Assembly: GCA_028293285.1 (NCBI GenBank) | Contig: JAQGPC010000061.1 | Span: forward strand, 1 to 36,991 | DNA length: 36,991 bases | Direction of reading: 5' to 3' | Origin: Pedosphaera sp. | GTDB lineage: Bacteria > Verrucomicrobiota > Verrucomicrobiia > Limisphaerales > Pedosphaeraceae | Shown: one piece after another, positions 8,748-17,500 of the stretch | Layout of the letters: the number at the start of each line of letters is the position of its first letter | Numbering within the stretch: the first letter of the stretch is position 1 | The notes under the pieces: model-generated | Told to the model about the DNA's origin: nothing | The model's input: the letters and a program-made list of their open reading frames with translations, nothing else | Databases searched by the model: none | Translations under genes and position numbers: made by a program

Positions 8748-9206
8748 TTACGCCTTAACTTCTTCGAGGGCTTTGCGGCAATACCATTTCACGGCGTTGG
8801 ACATGGCCGGTTGAAGCGTGTCCAGTTCGGCACCGGAACACCAGCGAATGTCATGGTGTTCGGCTTCGGCAAGGGCCAGGGAATGATTGCGGGGACGCGC
8901 CCAGTAAATCATGCCGATGTGCTCGTGAGTATCGGTGATACGGTGAATGTCGAGAAAACGGGGCGCGATCAGTGCACGGGTGCCGGGTTCAGTGGTGGGG
9001 GGACGTTCGCCAATGAGTTCCACGTCCAGGCCGCTTTCCTCCTTCGCTTCGCGCAAGGCGGCAATCTCGGGGTCTTCATCCAATTCCACGTGGCCGCCCA
9101 GCGGGAGCCATTTGTTTAATTTGCGATGGTGGATGAGAAGAATCTTATCCTGGTGGACGACAAAAATCGCCACGGTAAAATCAATCTTTTCATGAATGTG
9201 CGCCAT
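8748..9206 (-). CDS. NUDIX hydrolase
   Basis: A 152-residue enzyme that cleaves a nucleoside diphosphate linked to another moiety. Residues 38-60 give a complete NUDIX box (G-x5-E-x7-RE-x2-EE-x-GL: GHVELDE, then REAKEESGL), so the metal-binding glutamates are intact. The N-terminal strand (FTVAIFVVHQDKILLIHHRK) is the usual start of the fold, and the length is typical of a stand-alone enzyme. Substrate cannot be told from sequence. Candidates include 8-oxo-dGTP-like damaged nucleotides and sugar nucleotides. It is the first gene of a tight pair with the MFS transporter, whose start codon follows its stop by one base. Confidence 0.92.
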   Translation of the reverse strand: MAHIHEKIDFTVAIFVVHQDKILLIHHRKLNKWLPLGGHVELDEDPEIAALREAKEESGLDVELIGERPPTTEPGTRALIAPRFLDIHRITDTHEHIGMIYWARPRNHSLALAEAEHHDIRWCSGAELDTLQPAMSNAVKWYCRKALEEVKA

Positions 9207-9389
9207 ACCGGGCAGACTGTGGCGTCTATGGGGCGGAACGTCAAATGTGGGATGCGAAATTTTTTAGTGGAACGTTAACGTGGTTAAATAGTGTGTCGCC
9301 TTGCACGAGTGTTATCGTCAGTTGATTAAAATTTGTGCGGCGGGTGAGGGGGTGGGAACCGTGTAAACGCGGAATTCCGAACGTAAAGA

Positions 9390-9923
9390 TCACTCTTCCT
9401 CGGGATCGGAATCGTCCATTTCTTCCAGAGACGCTTGCAAGCGTTCCATGAAGCGTTTCAAGGCTTCGACCTTGGCCTCGTGTTGGGCAGCTTCTTCTTC
9501 CGGGGTCATCTGCCACGCGGGAAGTGAAGTTTCCAAATGCCAGGTGGCTGCCTCAATGACGACGTTACCATTGAATTCGCTGAACCATTCCAGATATAGC
9601 GTGTTTCCCCATTTGAATGGAATCGGTTTATTCCAATCTTTGATTTGTTCTATGGGGATGGTGGGAATCTTGCACTTGCGCGAAGCCGTCAAATCACCGC
9701 AGATGCCAATCTGCTTTTTAGCAAAGGAGTCTGTTTTGCCGGGTTCGGGATTGGGATTAATGAAGGCGATGCGGCAACCAGCAAGGTCAGGCAGACAATT
9801 GCCTTTGAGATCGAGGTGAATTGGTTCGGTATGACCTGCCAGCCAAAGTTTTCCAATCACCCGGCCTTTGCAGGTATTGTCAATTTCACCGCGAACGACA
9901 CTTTTTTCTATGCGCCAGGCCAT
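9390..9923 (-). CDS. Conserved-looking hypothetical protein with acidic tail
   Basis: A 177-residue soluble protein that I do not recognise. The first 120 residues look beta-rich (AWRIEKSVVRGEIDNTCKG, then GHTEPIHLDLKGNC and ADLAGC-like), with two cysteines (CKG, GNC) at short spacing. The last 45 residues are an amphipathic, strongly acidic helix and tail (EALKRFMERLQASLEEMDDS). There is no signal peptide or membrane segment. It starts 9 nt after the stop of the FmdB-like gene and is surely co-transcribed with it, so a shared role in a protein or RNA complex is possible. No function is claimed. Confidence 0.75.
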   Translation of the reverse strand: MAWRIEKSVVRGEIDNTCKGRVIGKLWLAGHTEPIHLDLKGNCLPDLAGCRIAFINPNPEPGKTDSFAKKQIGICGDLTASRKCKIPTIPIEQIKDWNKPIPFKWGNTLYLEWFSEFNGNVVIEAATWHLETSLPAWQMTPEEEAAQHEAKVEALKRFMERLQASLEEMDDSDPEEE

Positions 9924-9932
9924 AGGGCATGA

Positions 9933-10436
9933 TTAATAATCATACAATCCGCTGTCGTGAGAATAACCACCGCCGCTTTTTCCGCCACCCTCTGCGCCAC
10001 CCATTAGGCTGTCGAAAATGTCGCCCATGTCGGCCTCGATTTTTTCCGGGTCTTCGCCTGCTTCAAGACGCTTGATCGCAATATCCATTTCTTTGGGCAT
10101 GCTGCCGGACGGTAAAAGGTCCTTCATCTTGCGCATCATGTGGGCCATGTGTTTGGGATTATTCTCATCAAGGTGGGGCATGTCGCGTTCGATTTCCTGC
10201 ATGGCCTGGGCAACGCGTGGATCATCGAAGTTGGGCATGCCGGCTTCGTCTCCGGCGGCATCCTCCGATTCGGCAGATTCCTTCAGGCCGCGGGACATGG
10301 CGAAGCGGCTCATTTGTTTGGTCAGTTTTTTATTGCCGCACTTGGGGCAGGTGGGCGGACGGTCGGGGTTAATGCGTTTGGAAAGAAAATTGAAAATGAC
10401 CCGGCACTTGGGACAGGCAAATTCGTAGATAGGCAT
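9933..10436 (-). CDS. FmdB family zinc-ribbon protein
   Basis: A 167-residue protein. The start MPIYEFACPKCRV, with cysteine pairs C8/C11 and C30/C33 (TCPKCGNKK), is the FmdB/CxxC_CxxC_SSSS putative regulatory domain, a small treble-clef-like zinc ribbon of unknown target. The ribbon takes only about 45 residues. The remainder is a longer acidic helical region (PEKIEADMGDIFDSLMGG) and a Gly/Ser/Tyr-rich tail (GGGKSGGGYSHDSGLYDY), which makes it longer than usual FmdB proteins of 70-110 residues. The tail suggests a flexible interaction segment. It sits immediately upstream of the acidic-tailed hypothetical gene and forms a two-gene unit with it. Confidence 0.85.
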   Translation of the reverse strand: MPIYEFACPKCRVIFNFLSKRINPDRPPTCPKCGNKKLTKQMSRFAMSRGLKESAESEDAAGDEAGMPNFDDPRVAQAMQEIERDMPHLDENNPKHMAHMMRKMKDLLPSGSMPKEMDIAIKRLEAGEDPEKIEADMGDIFDSLMGGAEGGGKSGGGYSHDSGLYDY

Positions 10437-10510
10437 AACGGTCGTCTAATATTAAAGCATTTTTCAGGATTCTGCCACTCAGAAGAAAATCCATTGCTTT
10501 CAGCAGGGTA

Positions 10511-11680
10511 CTAGAACGGCAGCAGTTTGAAATTAAAAATGCGCTCGGCCAGCCAAGTTCCGGCAACTAAAATAATCAGGAGGGATCCGAATCGTAATAC
10601 AGGATTCTGATAAGTCCATGAACGGCGCATGGCGTAAGCGATCGGCAGAAAAACGGCGACGATGGCAAGTTGTCCGGTTTCAACGCCCAGATTAAAACTA
10701 ACCAAGGTCAGCGCGAGGGTGCTCTTGGTTAAGCCAAGTTCAGAGAGAGCATTGGCAAAACCAAAGCCATGAATTAAGCCGAAAGCGAAGGCAACCAGCC
10801 AGCCGTTGCGTCGAATCCATGGCCAGATGTTATTTGTTGCGGCAAGGACGACGGAAAGGGCAATGGCAGATTCCGTCAGGCGGGGCGGTAGTTTAACAAT
10901 GTTCAGTGCTGCGAGGCTCAAGGTTAGAGAGTGGGCGACGGTAAAGGCAGTGACGATTTTGAGAACGTTGAGCAGGGCTGGCCGAAAGGCGGTGACACCA
11001 CGCCAGCTTCCGGCTTCACGTTGCAGCACTGCGGGCAGTAGCAGCGCGAGTAGAAAGAGAATGTGATCGTAACCGGTCCAGATGTGCCAGATGCCTTCTT
11101 TAAGAAACAAAACAAACTGTTTGCCGGGATGCGGTTGGCCCACTTCGAAACGTTGCGTGGTTTGGTCAGGGCTGAAGATGGCTGATTGTGTTTTGTCCTG
11201 ATATTCGAGGCGGAGCAAGCCGCGATGCTGCGAATTGACATCGAAGAAGAGCCTATAATCTAATTCCAACATTCGTGGCTCACTGACACCATCGACGACA
11301 AACGGCAATTGAACATAAGTGCCATCGGTGAAGTCTTCCACCGCAGGTTCGGTATCGGTGAAGCGCACGACCCCAGATTTGCCATCGGCATTTATTTTCA
11401 GATGTGCGGCGGCATAGGCGGTTACTTCCTTGTAACGGGCATTGAGTTCGTCCCAAGTGACGAAGCCATCGTTATCCGAATCGAGCGTGATGACGGCTTG
11501 TAATTCATGGAGCGGAATGTCCCATTGGCCGATGATCTGGTTCGAGCCGAGATTGAGGCTGAGATAACTTTTGGTGGGTTCATGGGCGGAAGCATTGGCA
11601 ACGAGAAGTGCCATTCCCAACACCAATAACCCACGGCGCATTTGAAAAATAATTAGTCGAGCCTGGAGGCTAATGCGCAT
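10511..11680 (-). CDS. HupE/UreJ-2 family membrane protein with periplasmic EF-hand-like loop
   Basis: A 389-residue membrane protein. ATG 11680 is chosen because the longer frame (to 11743) overlaps the upstream protease gene. ATG 11641, which begins directly with a signal peptide (MRRGLLVLGMALLVANASA), is an equally good start. After the signal comes a beta-rich exported region of about 180 residues carrying an EF-hand-like calcium loop (DSDNDGFVTWDE), then six or seven membrane helices with GYDHILFLLALLLP and FAFGLIHGFGFANAL, the hallmarks of the HupE/UreJ-2 family. Members are suspected metal permeases; the histidines in GYDH and GLIHGFGF fit nickel or cobalt binding. It lies 23 nt downstream of the M50 protease gene. 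Confidence 0.85.
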   Translation of the reverse strand: MRISLQARLIIFQMRRGLLVLGMALLVANASAHEPTKSYLSLNLGSNQIIGQWDIPLHELQAVITLDSDNDGFVTWDELNARYKEVTAYAAAHLKINADGKSGVVRFTDTEPAVEDFTDGTYVQLPFVVDGVSEPRMLELDYRLFFDVNSQHRGLLRLEYQDKTQSAIFSPDQTTQRFEVGQPHPGKQFVLFLKEGIWHIWTGYDHILFLLALLLPAVLQREAGSWRGVTAFRPALLNVLKIVTAFTVAHSLTLSLAALNIVKLPPRLTESAIALSVVLAATNNIWPWIRRNGWLVAFAFGLIHGFGFANALSELGLTKSTLALTLVSFNLGVETGQLAIVAVFLPIAYAMRRSWTYQNPVLRFGSLLIILVAGTWLAERIFNFKLLPF

Positions 11681-11703
11681 GGACGCTCTAATAAACGAAT
11701 GAA

Positions 11704-12363
11704 TTAATGCTTCCAAAATTGGAAGGCTTGATAACCAGTCCAAGCCATTTCACCATCGATCCCAAGGGTGCCCAACACCCAATACACAATATCCCAAAAA
11801 GCATGATTGAGATTAGGGGCGGCGCGGAAAATAAAAAATATAACAAACAATCCATAATCGTTTAAAGGCTTCAAGCCGTGGACCCATCCTTCGGGCAGCC
11901 ATGGTTCAAGAGCTTGAAAGCCGTCCAAGGGTGGAAACGGAATGAGATTAAAAAGGACTGCGCAGATTTGAAGTTCCAGCAGAAAAGCCAGTGCGTAGGT
12001 GGCTTCGTTATTAGGATAATGAGGAATGAAAACCAGCTTGAGCAGAACAGTGATGATAAACACGAGAATGAGATTCATCGCCGGGCCAGCGAGAGAAACC
12101 CAGGTGTTCCAGGCGCGTGAACGGAGCAAATGATTTTCTATATAAACGGCTCCGCCCGGCAGCCCGATGCCACCTGTGGCCATGAAAACCATAGGCAAAA
12201 TGAAGCTGGTCACCGGATGCGTGTAATGAATCGGGTTCATGGAAAGATAACCCTTTTCACGCACGGTGTAATCGCCACCACGTTCGGCCACCCATGCATG
12301 TCCGAATTCATGGAGGCAAACGGAAAACACCCAGCAAATGACTACGATCGCAAAAATTGCCAT
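11704..12363 (-). CDS. Site-2 protease family (M50) zinc metalloprotease
   Basis: A 219-residue intramembrane protease of the rhomboid-unrelated S2P type. The first helix carries HEFGH at residues 18-22 (HExxH, two zinc histidines and the catalytic Glu). A late helix carries NLIPFPPLDGFQ, the NxxPxPPLDG motif whose Asp is the third zinc ligand. Four to five membrane segments and no PDZ domain place it in the compact M50B group. ATG 12363 is preferred to an in-frame GTG at 12387, and neither has a good Shine-Dalgarno sequence. Such enzymes cut membrane-bound anti-sigma or regulatory proteins; the substrate here is unknown. It is upstream of and likely co-transcribed with the HupE-like gene. 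Confidence 0.9.
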   Translation of the reverse strand: MAIFAIVVICWVFSVCLHEFGHAWVAERGGDYTVREKGYLSMNPIHYTHPVTSFILPMVFMATGGIGLPGGAVYIENHLLRSRAWNTWVSLAGPAMNLILVFIITVLLKLVFIPHYPNNEATYALAFLLELQICAVLFNLIPFPPLDGFQALEPWLPEGWVHGLKPLNDYGLFVIFFIFRAAPNLNHAFWDIVYWVLGTLGIDGEMAWTGYQAFQFWKH

Positions 12364-12478
12364 GGCGGACAGGTTGCCTGAACGCACTTTTTTTAAAAGC
12401 AGGAAAGGAAAGTGTTCATTGCTAAATCAGTCTGGCGGTTGACTTGGAGAGCGGCTCTGTTAGCGTTTGTTGGTTGTC

Positions 12479-14044
12479 ATGGCGAAAGAGTCCGTTTCCA
12501 AATTTAAAAAGATTCAGGCCGAAGTCCGGGAGTTCCTGGAGGAGAAGGGGATAGTCAGGTCGGACGGAGTCGAGCCCTCAAAGCTGCATAAGTTTTGTCA
12601 TTTCTGGTTGCTGGTAGCCAAGAGTTTTTCGAAAAATCGCTGTCCGGTGCGTGCCTCAGCATTAGCTTACGCGACTTTACTGGCACTGATTCCCATGCTG
12701 GCCGTGGCGCTCAGCGTTTCAACGAGCATTCTTAAAAAGGACGGGGAAGAGCGGATTCTGGGGTTGGTTAACCAGTTCATTGATAGTGTCGTGCCACCCG
12801 CTCCGCTTACAAATTCAGAATCCACCATGATTGAGGGGGCGGCTTCCAAAGGCGAAACGGCAGAGCAAGTTGGTGCGAGCCCGGGAATAACAAATTCAGA
12901 GACAGGGGAAATCTTGAGCTCGACGAATAGCGTCGTGATAGCACCCGCTTCGGCCAATCCCAATACCATTGACGCGCGCAAACAAGTCGCCAAACAGATC
13001 CATGATTTTATCCAGAATACCCAGAGCGCCACCTTGGGAATTACCGGCACGGTGCTGCTTTTATTTGTGGCAATTTCGATGTTGAGCCGCATTGAAAGCA
13101 CGTTCAATGACATCTGGGGGGTAACGCACGGACGCAGTTGGGGCGCGCGAGTTGTGCAGTATTGGGCGGTCATCACGTTGGGGCCGATTTTGCTGGCGGC
13201 GGCCTTGGGATTATCGAATGGACCACATTTCAGGGCCACCAAGGAATTGCTTGATAGAATGCCGTTCATCAGCAACCTGCTCTTCCAATTCTTACCAGTC
13301 GTGGTGTTGTGCCTGGCATTTGCGTTATTTTACCGGCTGATGCCTAATACGAAAGTGCAATGGAGGGCGGCATTGGTGGGCGGATTGGTAGGCGGTGTGC
13401 TTTGGCACGTCAACAATCTCGTTAGCGTGCTATATGTATCGCGCGTCGTGACCAACAGCAAAATTTACGGTAGTCTGGCGATGGTGCCGGTCTTTATGAT
13501 GGGGCTTTATTTCTCGTGGTTAATTCTGCTGTTCGGTGCGCAGGTGGCATACGCTTTCCAAAACCGCGTTGCTTATCTACAGGAAAAGATGGTGGAAACC
13601 GTAAGCCAGCGCGGTCGCGAATTCATTGCATTGCGGATTATGCAATGTGTCGGCGAGCGTTTTCAGTTGGTGAAACCGGCACCCACTGTGCCGGAAATGG
13701 CCGCGCATTTGGGCGTGCCAACCAAGCTGGTGCAACAATTGGTGCAGACATTGTTATCAGCAAGCTTGGTCGTGGCAGTGGCGGGAAAGGAACTGGGTTA
13801 TGCGCCCGCGCGTCCGCTGGAAACGATCACTTGCCATGACATTCTGCTGGCAATGCGGACGGGCCAAGGTCAAGAATTAGCCACGCGGGATGAACCGGCG
13901 CGTACCGAAGTTTACGGTGAGTTTGAGAAAATTTTGGAAGCTGAGAGAAAAGTTGCCTCGGAAGTGACAATGTTGGCGCTGGTAAATCGCGTGGAAGTGC
14001 TGGCGGCCGTTTCCAAACCTGAAAGAAAATCCGTGACGGACTAG
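12479..14044 (+). CDS. YihY/BrkB family inner-membrane protein with C-terminal winged-helix-like region
   Basis: A 521-residue protein. ATG 12479 is chosen over an upstream in-frame TTG at 12467. Residues about 40-375 form the YihY/BrkB (UPF0761) membrane domain: RASALAYATLLALIPMLAVALSV, the conserved ESTFNDIWGV stretch, and WRAALVGGLVGGVLWH. A polar insertion of about 110 residues, rich in Ser, Thr and Asn, separates the first two membrane segments and is longer than in E. coli YihY. The last 140 residues are soluble and resemble a winged helix (PTVPEMAAHLGVPTKLVQQLVQ). The family was once annotated as ribonuclease BN, which is now considered wrong. Its true role is unknown. Alanine dehydrogenase follows after 24 nt. 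Confidence 0.88.
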   Translation: MAKESVSKFKKIQAEVREFLEEKGIVRSDGVEPSKLHKFCHFWLLVAKSFSKNRCPVRASALAYATLLALIPMLAVALSVSTSILKKDGEERILGLVNQFIDSVVPPAPLTNSESTMIEGAASKGETAEQVGASPGITNSETGEILSSTNSVVIAPASANPNTIDARKQVAKQIHDFIQNTQSATLGITGTVLLLFVAISMLSRIESTFNDIWGVTHGRSWGARVVQYWAVITLGPILLAAALGLSNGPHFRATKELLDRMPFISNLLFQFLPVVVLCLAFALFYRLMPNTKVQWRAALVGGLVGGVLWHVNNLVSVLYVSRVVTNSKIYGSLAMVPVFMMGLYFSWLILLFGAQVAYAFQNRVAYLQEKMVETVSQRGREFIALRIMQCVGERFQLVKPAPTVPEMAAHLGVPTKLVQQLVQTLLSASLVVAVAGKELGYAPARPLETITCHDILLAMRTGQGQELATRDEPARTEVYGEFEKILEAERKVASEVTMLALVNRVEVLAAVSKPERKSVTD

Positions 14045-14068
14045 ATAAACTGACTTACTGAGAGAGCT

Positions 14069-15172
14069 ATGATTATAGGTGTTCCTAAAGAAATCAAAGA
14101 CCATGAGTATCGTGTGGCGTTGCTGCCTTCAGCCGCCTACCAACTGATCAAACGCGGACATCAAGTATTGGTGGAACGCGGAGCCGGAATTGGCGCGGGC
14201 TATCCGGATGCCGATTACGAGCAGGCGGGCGCCACCATGGTGGCAGACCATCGCGCCATCTTCGAAAAGTCCGGCATGATCGTCAAAGTCAAGGAACCGC
14301 AACAATCGGAATATTCTTTGCTGCGACCGGGACAAATTCTATTTACCTATTTACACTTGGCAGCAGGTCGCGGGCTTACCGAAGCATTGCTTAAATCTGG
14401 TGTCACAGGTTTGGCATACGAGACTATTGAAGTGAACAAGCGATTGCCGTTGCTGGAGCCGATGAGCGAAATCGCGGGTCGCATGTCCGTATTGGTGGGC
14501 GGTTACTTTCTCGCAAAACATAATGGCGGCAGCGGCGTATTGCTCGGCGGCGTACCGGGCGTGTTGCCGGGGCGCGTGGTGGTGTTGGGTGGCGGTGCGT
14601 CAGGCATCAATGCGGCTCGCATGGCGACTGGTCTTGGCGCGGATGTTACGATTTTGGAAGTTGATTTGGAGCGGATGCGTTTTCTCGATATTACGCTGCA
14701 CACCGCGCACACACTTTTTTCCAGCGAGGCACATATAATGAGCCTATTGCCGACAGTCGATCTGTTGATTGGCGCAGTGTTGGTGCCGGGTGCGAAGGCT
14801 CCCAAACTAATCAGTCGCGAAATGTTGCGGCACATGCGACCGGGAAGTGTGTTGGTGGATATTGCCATTGACCAGGGTGGTTGCGCTGAAACCTCGCATG
14901 CCACGACGCATCAAAATCCCGTCTATGTCGAAGAAGGGGTGACGCATTATTGTGTCGCGAACATGCCCGGCGCTTATGCGCGCACAGCCACGCAAGCGCT
15001 GACGAACGTGACTTACCGTTACATCGAATTGCTCGCCGACCTTGGTTTGGCTGAAGCCTGCCAAAAACAACCCGCGTTGATCGGTGGCCTCAACGTGATG
15101 GATGGCAAGGTTACTCACAAAGCAGTGGCAGATGCGCTTGGCATGCCCTACACGCCGCCGTTGATAAAGTAA
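14069..15172 (+). CDS. ald: Alanine dehydrogenase
   Basis: A 367-residue NAD-dependent enzyme interconverting L-alanine with pyruvate plus ammonium. The opening [18 protein letters not shown] is diagnostic of the AlaDH/PNT family. Lys75 (VKVKEP) and His96 (YLHLAA) stand at the same numbers as the catalytic residues of characterised AlaDHs. The nucleotide-binding loop is [17 protein letters not shown], and the metal- and substrate-closing segment [13 protein letters not shown] is complete. The length is standard and there is no proton-translocating extension, so it is not a transhydrogenase. It may be co-transcribed with the YihY gene, but no functional link is known. It converges on the J-domain gene. 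Confidence 0.96.
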   Translation: MIIGVPKEIKDHEYRVALLPSAAYQLIKRGHQVLVERGAGIGAGYPDADYEQAGATMVADHRAIFEKSGMIVKVKEPQQSEYSLLRPGQILFTYLHLAAGRGLTEALLKSGVTGLAYETIEVNKRLPLLEPMSEIAGRMSVLVGGYFLAKHNGGSGVLLGGVPGVLPGRVVVLGGGASGINAARMATGLGADVTILEVDLERMRFLDITLHTAHTLFSSEAHIMSLLPTVDLLIGAVLVPGAKAPKLISREMLRHMRPGSVLVDIAIDQGGCAETSHATTHQNPVYVEEGVTHYCVANMPGAYARTATQALTNVTYRYIELLADLGLAEACQKQPALIGGLNVMDGKVTHKAVADALGMPYTPPLIK

Positions 15173-15205
15173 GCGAACTGGCAAATTAAATTGGGGTGTT
15201 TGCAT

Positions 15206-15231
15206 GGCTTGTATTTACCTGAATACAAGCC
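15206..15231. terminator. Hairpin between convergent ald and J-domain genes
   Basis: A perfect 10-bp stem (GGCTTGTATT with its complement) and 6-nt loop stand 34 nt after the ald stop. The stem contains the stop codon of the J-domain gene. No T-run follows on either strand, so it is at best a weak or factor-assisted bidirectional terminator, or an mRNA-protecting 3' structure. Confidence 0.45.
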
Positions 15232-15988
15232 TCACTAAGCATATCAGGAGTATTCCTGCGGGAACGTGGTAATACATTGGATCCAATTCCAATGTGCCCA
15301 GTCGCCGCCAAAATATTTTTTGCGTCAATTCACCGGCTTGCCGCTTGAAATGTTCCCGCAAGAGAACCATATACGGATCGTGTTTTAAATTCTCACTCTC
15401 CTGCGCCGCCAGATACGCGTCCTTGTGCTTGCCCTTCCGATAAAGCTGATAAGCCAGCGCATGTAACAAGTGAGCGTTATTTTCTTTCGGCTGCTCACCG
15501 CCGTGGGCATTGAGCCACAACGATTCCAAGGTCCAAAAGAAACCAAAAATGCTCCACCAACCGAGCGTCACCGTGTAGGCATTGTATAAAAGACTTTTCT
15601 TAACTCTACATCGGGAGCACAGGACAAACTGTTTCGGTTCCTTTTGCGAATAACTCCAGAAACCCCACACTTTCCACAACACGGTGATTCTCAAACTCGC
15701 ATCCTCCCGGCCGCATTTCTCACAGCTAAAATTATGCTCCGGCGGCTTGGGCGCACCGCTCTGTTGACGGCTGTCCTGCTCTTGCGCGAAGTCGCGATCA
15801 TAAAGTTCCTTTGATTTGGGATCGGACAAAACGTCATACGCTTCGTTGACCTCCTGAATTTTATTGTTCGCTTCCTGGTTTGGATTTACGTCGGGATGAT
15901 ATTTTTTGCAAAGTGCGCGGTAGGCCGTCTTGATCTGTTTCGGCGTGGCTTTTCGGGAAACTCCGAGGATGACATAGTAATCCTTCAT
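15215..15988 (-). CDS. J-domain protein with zinc finger and C-terminal membrane segments
   Basis: A 257-residue co-chaperone-like protein. Residues 3-65 are a J domain with the essential HPD at 31-33 (KKYHPDVNPN) and the closing NEAYDVLSDPKSKELYDRD, so it should stimulate an Hsp70 (DnaK) ATPase. Near residues 88-135 are two CxxC pairs (CEKCG and CSRCR) forming a probable zinc ribbon. A hydrophobic segment (TVTLGWWSIFGFFWTLESLW) and a C-terminal one (YHVPAGILLICLVRLVF) suggest membrane attachment with a TPR-like helical middle (LHALAYQLYRKGKHKDAYLAA). It lacks the Gly/Phe region and C-terminal substrate domains of true DnaJ. It is 24 nt downstream of comM and probably co-transcribed with it. 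Confidence 0.85.
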   Translation of the reverse strand: MKDYYVILGVSRKATPKQIKTAYRALCKKYHPDVNPNQEANNKIQEVNEAYDVLSDPKSKELYDRDFAQEQDSRQQSGAPKPPEHNFSCEKCGREDASLRITVLWKVWGFWSYSQKEPKQFVLCSRCRVKKSLLYNAYTVTLGWWSIFGFFWTLESLWLNAHGGEQPKENNAHLLHALAYQLYRKGKHKDAYLAAQESENLKHDPYMVLLREHFKRQAGELTQKIFWRRLGTLELDPMYYHVPAGILLICLVRLVFR

Positions 15989-16012
15989 TCATGGCCCATT
16001 CATCACCATGGC

Positions 16013-17467
16013 TCACGTCCACAATTGCCGGTCCAGCGAACGATATTGAATGGCTTCGGAAACATGCTCGCTGGTGATGTGTTCGGACCCGGCGAGGTCG
16101 GCGATGGTGCGGGCGACTTTCAAAATGCGATCATACGCGCGGGCACTGAGCTTCAAATCCGACATGGCAAACTTCACCAACTCCATCGTATCGGCATCGA
16201 TGGAACAGTAAGCCTTGAGTTCGCGGCTGCCCATGCGCGCGTTGCAAGTGACCTTGGGCTTTTCGGCAAAACGCTTTTGCTGACGTTGCCGTGCGGCGAT
16301 GACGCGTTCGCGAACTTGCGCGGAAGTTTCGCCAGTGCGCTCGCTGGTGATATCGCGGAACTTCACCTGCGGCACTTCGATGTGGAGATCAATGCGGTCG
16401 AGCAGGGGACCAGAAATGCGACCTAGATAATTCTGAATTTCACGCGGCGAACTGCGCGACTCGCCCGGCATTTTTCCATCCGGAGTCGGATTCATCGCAG
16501 CCACCAACATGAATTGGCTGGGAAACGTCATCGTTCCAGCGGCGCGGGAAATGGTGACATGACCTTCTTCGAGCGGTTGCCGCATCGTTTCGAGCACGCT
16601 CCGTTTGAACTCCGGCAATTCATCGAGGAACAGCACGCCATGATGCGCGATGGAAATTTCGCCAGGCGTGGGATTGATATTGCCACCGAGCAAACCGGCA
16701 TCGGACGCCGTATGATGCGGCGCGCGAAATGGACGGCGCGTCACCAATGCCTGGCCAGGCTGTAGCAGGCCGACGATGCTGTGAATCTTCGTCGTCTCCA
16801 AGGCCTCTTCCAACGTGAGCGGCGGAAGAATGGTGGCGAGACGTTTAGCCAACATCGATTTGCCCGTGCCGGGCGGGCCAATTAAAAGAACATTGTGACC
16901 ACCCGCTGCTGCAATCTCCAGCGCGCGCTTCACCGATTCCTGGCCTTTGACATCCGCGAAATCGATTTCGTCATCGTGCTTGTGCTCGAACAATTTGGCG
17001 ATATCCACCTTGGTCGGCGCAATCTTGATTTCACCTTCGAGAAACCCGGCGGCTTCGCGCAAGTTTTGCACGGGGATGACCCGCAACCCGGCGACGACCG
17101 CAGCTTCAGCCGCGTTATCAGCGGGAACGAGAATGCCCGTCTTGCCATCCGCCCGCGCGCGCAAGGCGATGGTAAGAATTCCTTTGACCGTTCGCACCGC
17201 GCCGGTGAGCGCCAGCTCGCCCACCATTGCAAAATTATCCAACTGGTCAGTCTCGATCTGTTCACTGGCGGCGAGCATCCCGAGCGCGATGGGCAAGTCG
17301 AAACTCGGGCCTTCCTTCTTCACATCCGCCGGGGCGAGATTGATGGTGGTTTTGCCCATCGGAAATTTGAAACCGGAATTCGTCAGAGCCGTGCTGACGC
17401 GGTCGCGGGATTCCTTCACCGCCGCATCCGGCAGCCCGACGATAATAAACGTTGTTACCATTTGCAT
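16013..17467 (-). pseudogene. comM: ComM/YifB Mg-chelatase-like AAA+ ATPase, 3' part cut off by an integrative element
   Basis: The open frame is 484 residues: the ComM (YifB) protein without its true beginning. ComM is a hexameric helicase that promotes branch migration during natural transformation. The remaining part has the Lon-S5-like domain, Walker A (GPPGTGKS, 197-204), Walker B (VLFLDELPEF) and the C-terminal Mg-chelatase domain. Family members begin MLAKV.SAA..GIEAYPVEVEV. Here the first ten residues (MQMVTTFIIV) are encoded largely by inserted DNA and family sequence resumes at GLPDAAVKES. The missing 34 codons are at 25313-25414. The fragment has a fortuitous ATG, so a truncated protein could be made. 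Excision would restore a protein of about 508 residues. Confidence 0.92.
17437..17448 (+). other. Left attachment core (attL)
   Basis: CGACGATAATAA marks where comM homology (to the left) gives way to element DNA (to the right). It matches 10 of 12 bases of CAACGATTATAA at 25312-25323. Just to its right CGTTGTTA (17450-17457) is the inner arm that pairs with TGACAACG at the other end. A serine integrase needs only a 2-bp identical crossover, so a short imperfect core is what one expects. Confidence 0.75.
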
Positions 17468-17500
17468 GAATAAATTAACAACTCACTTTGTCAATCAACT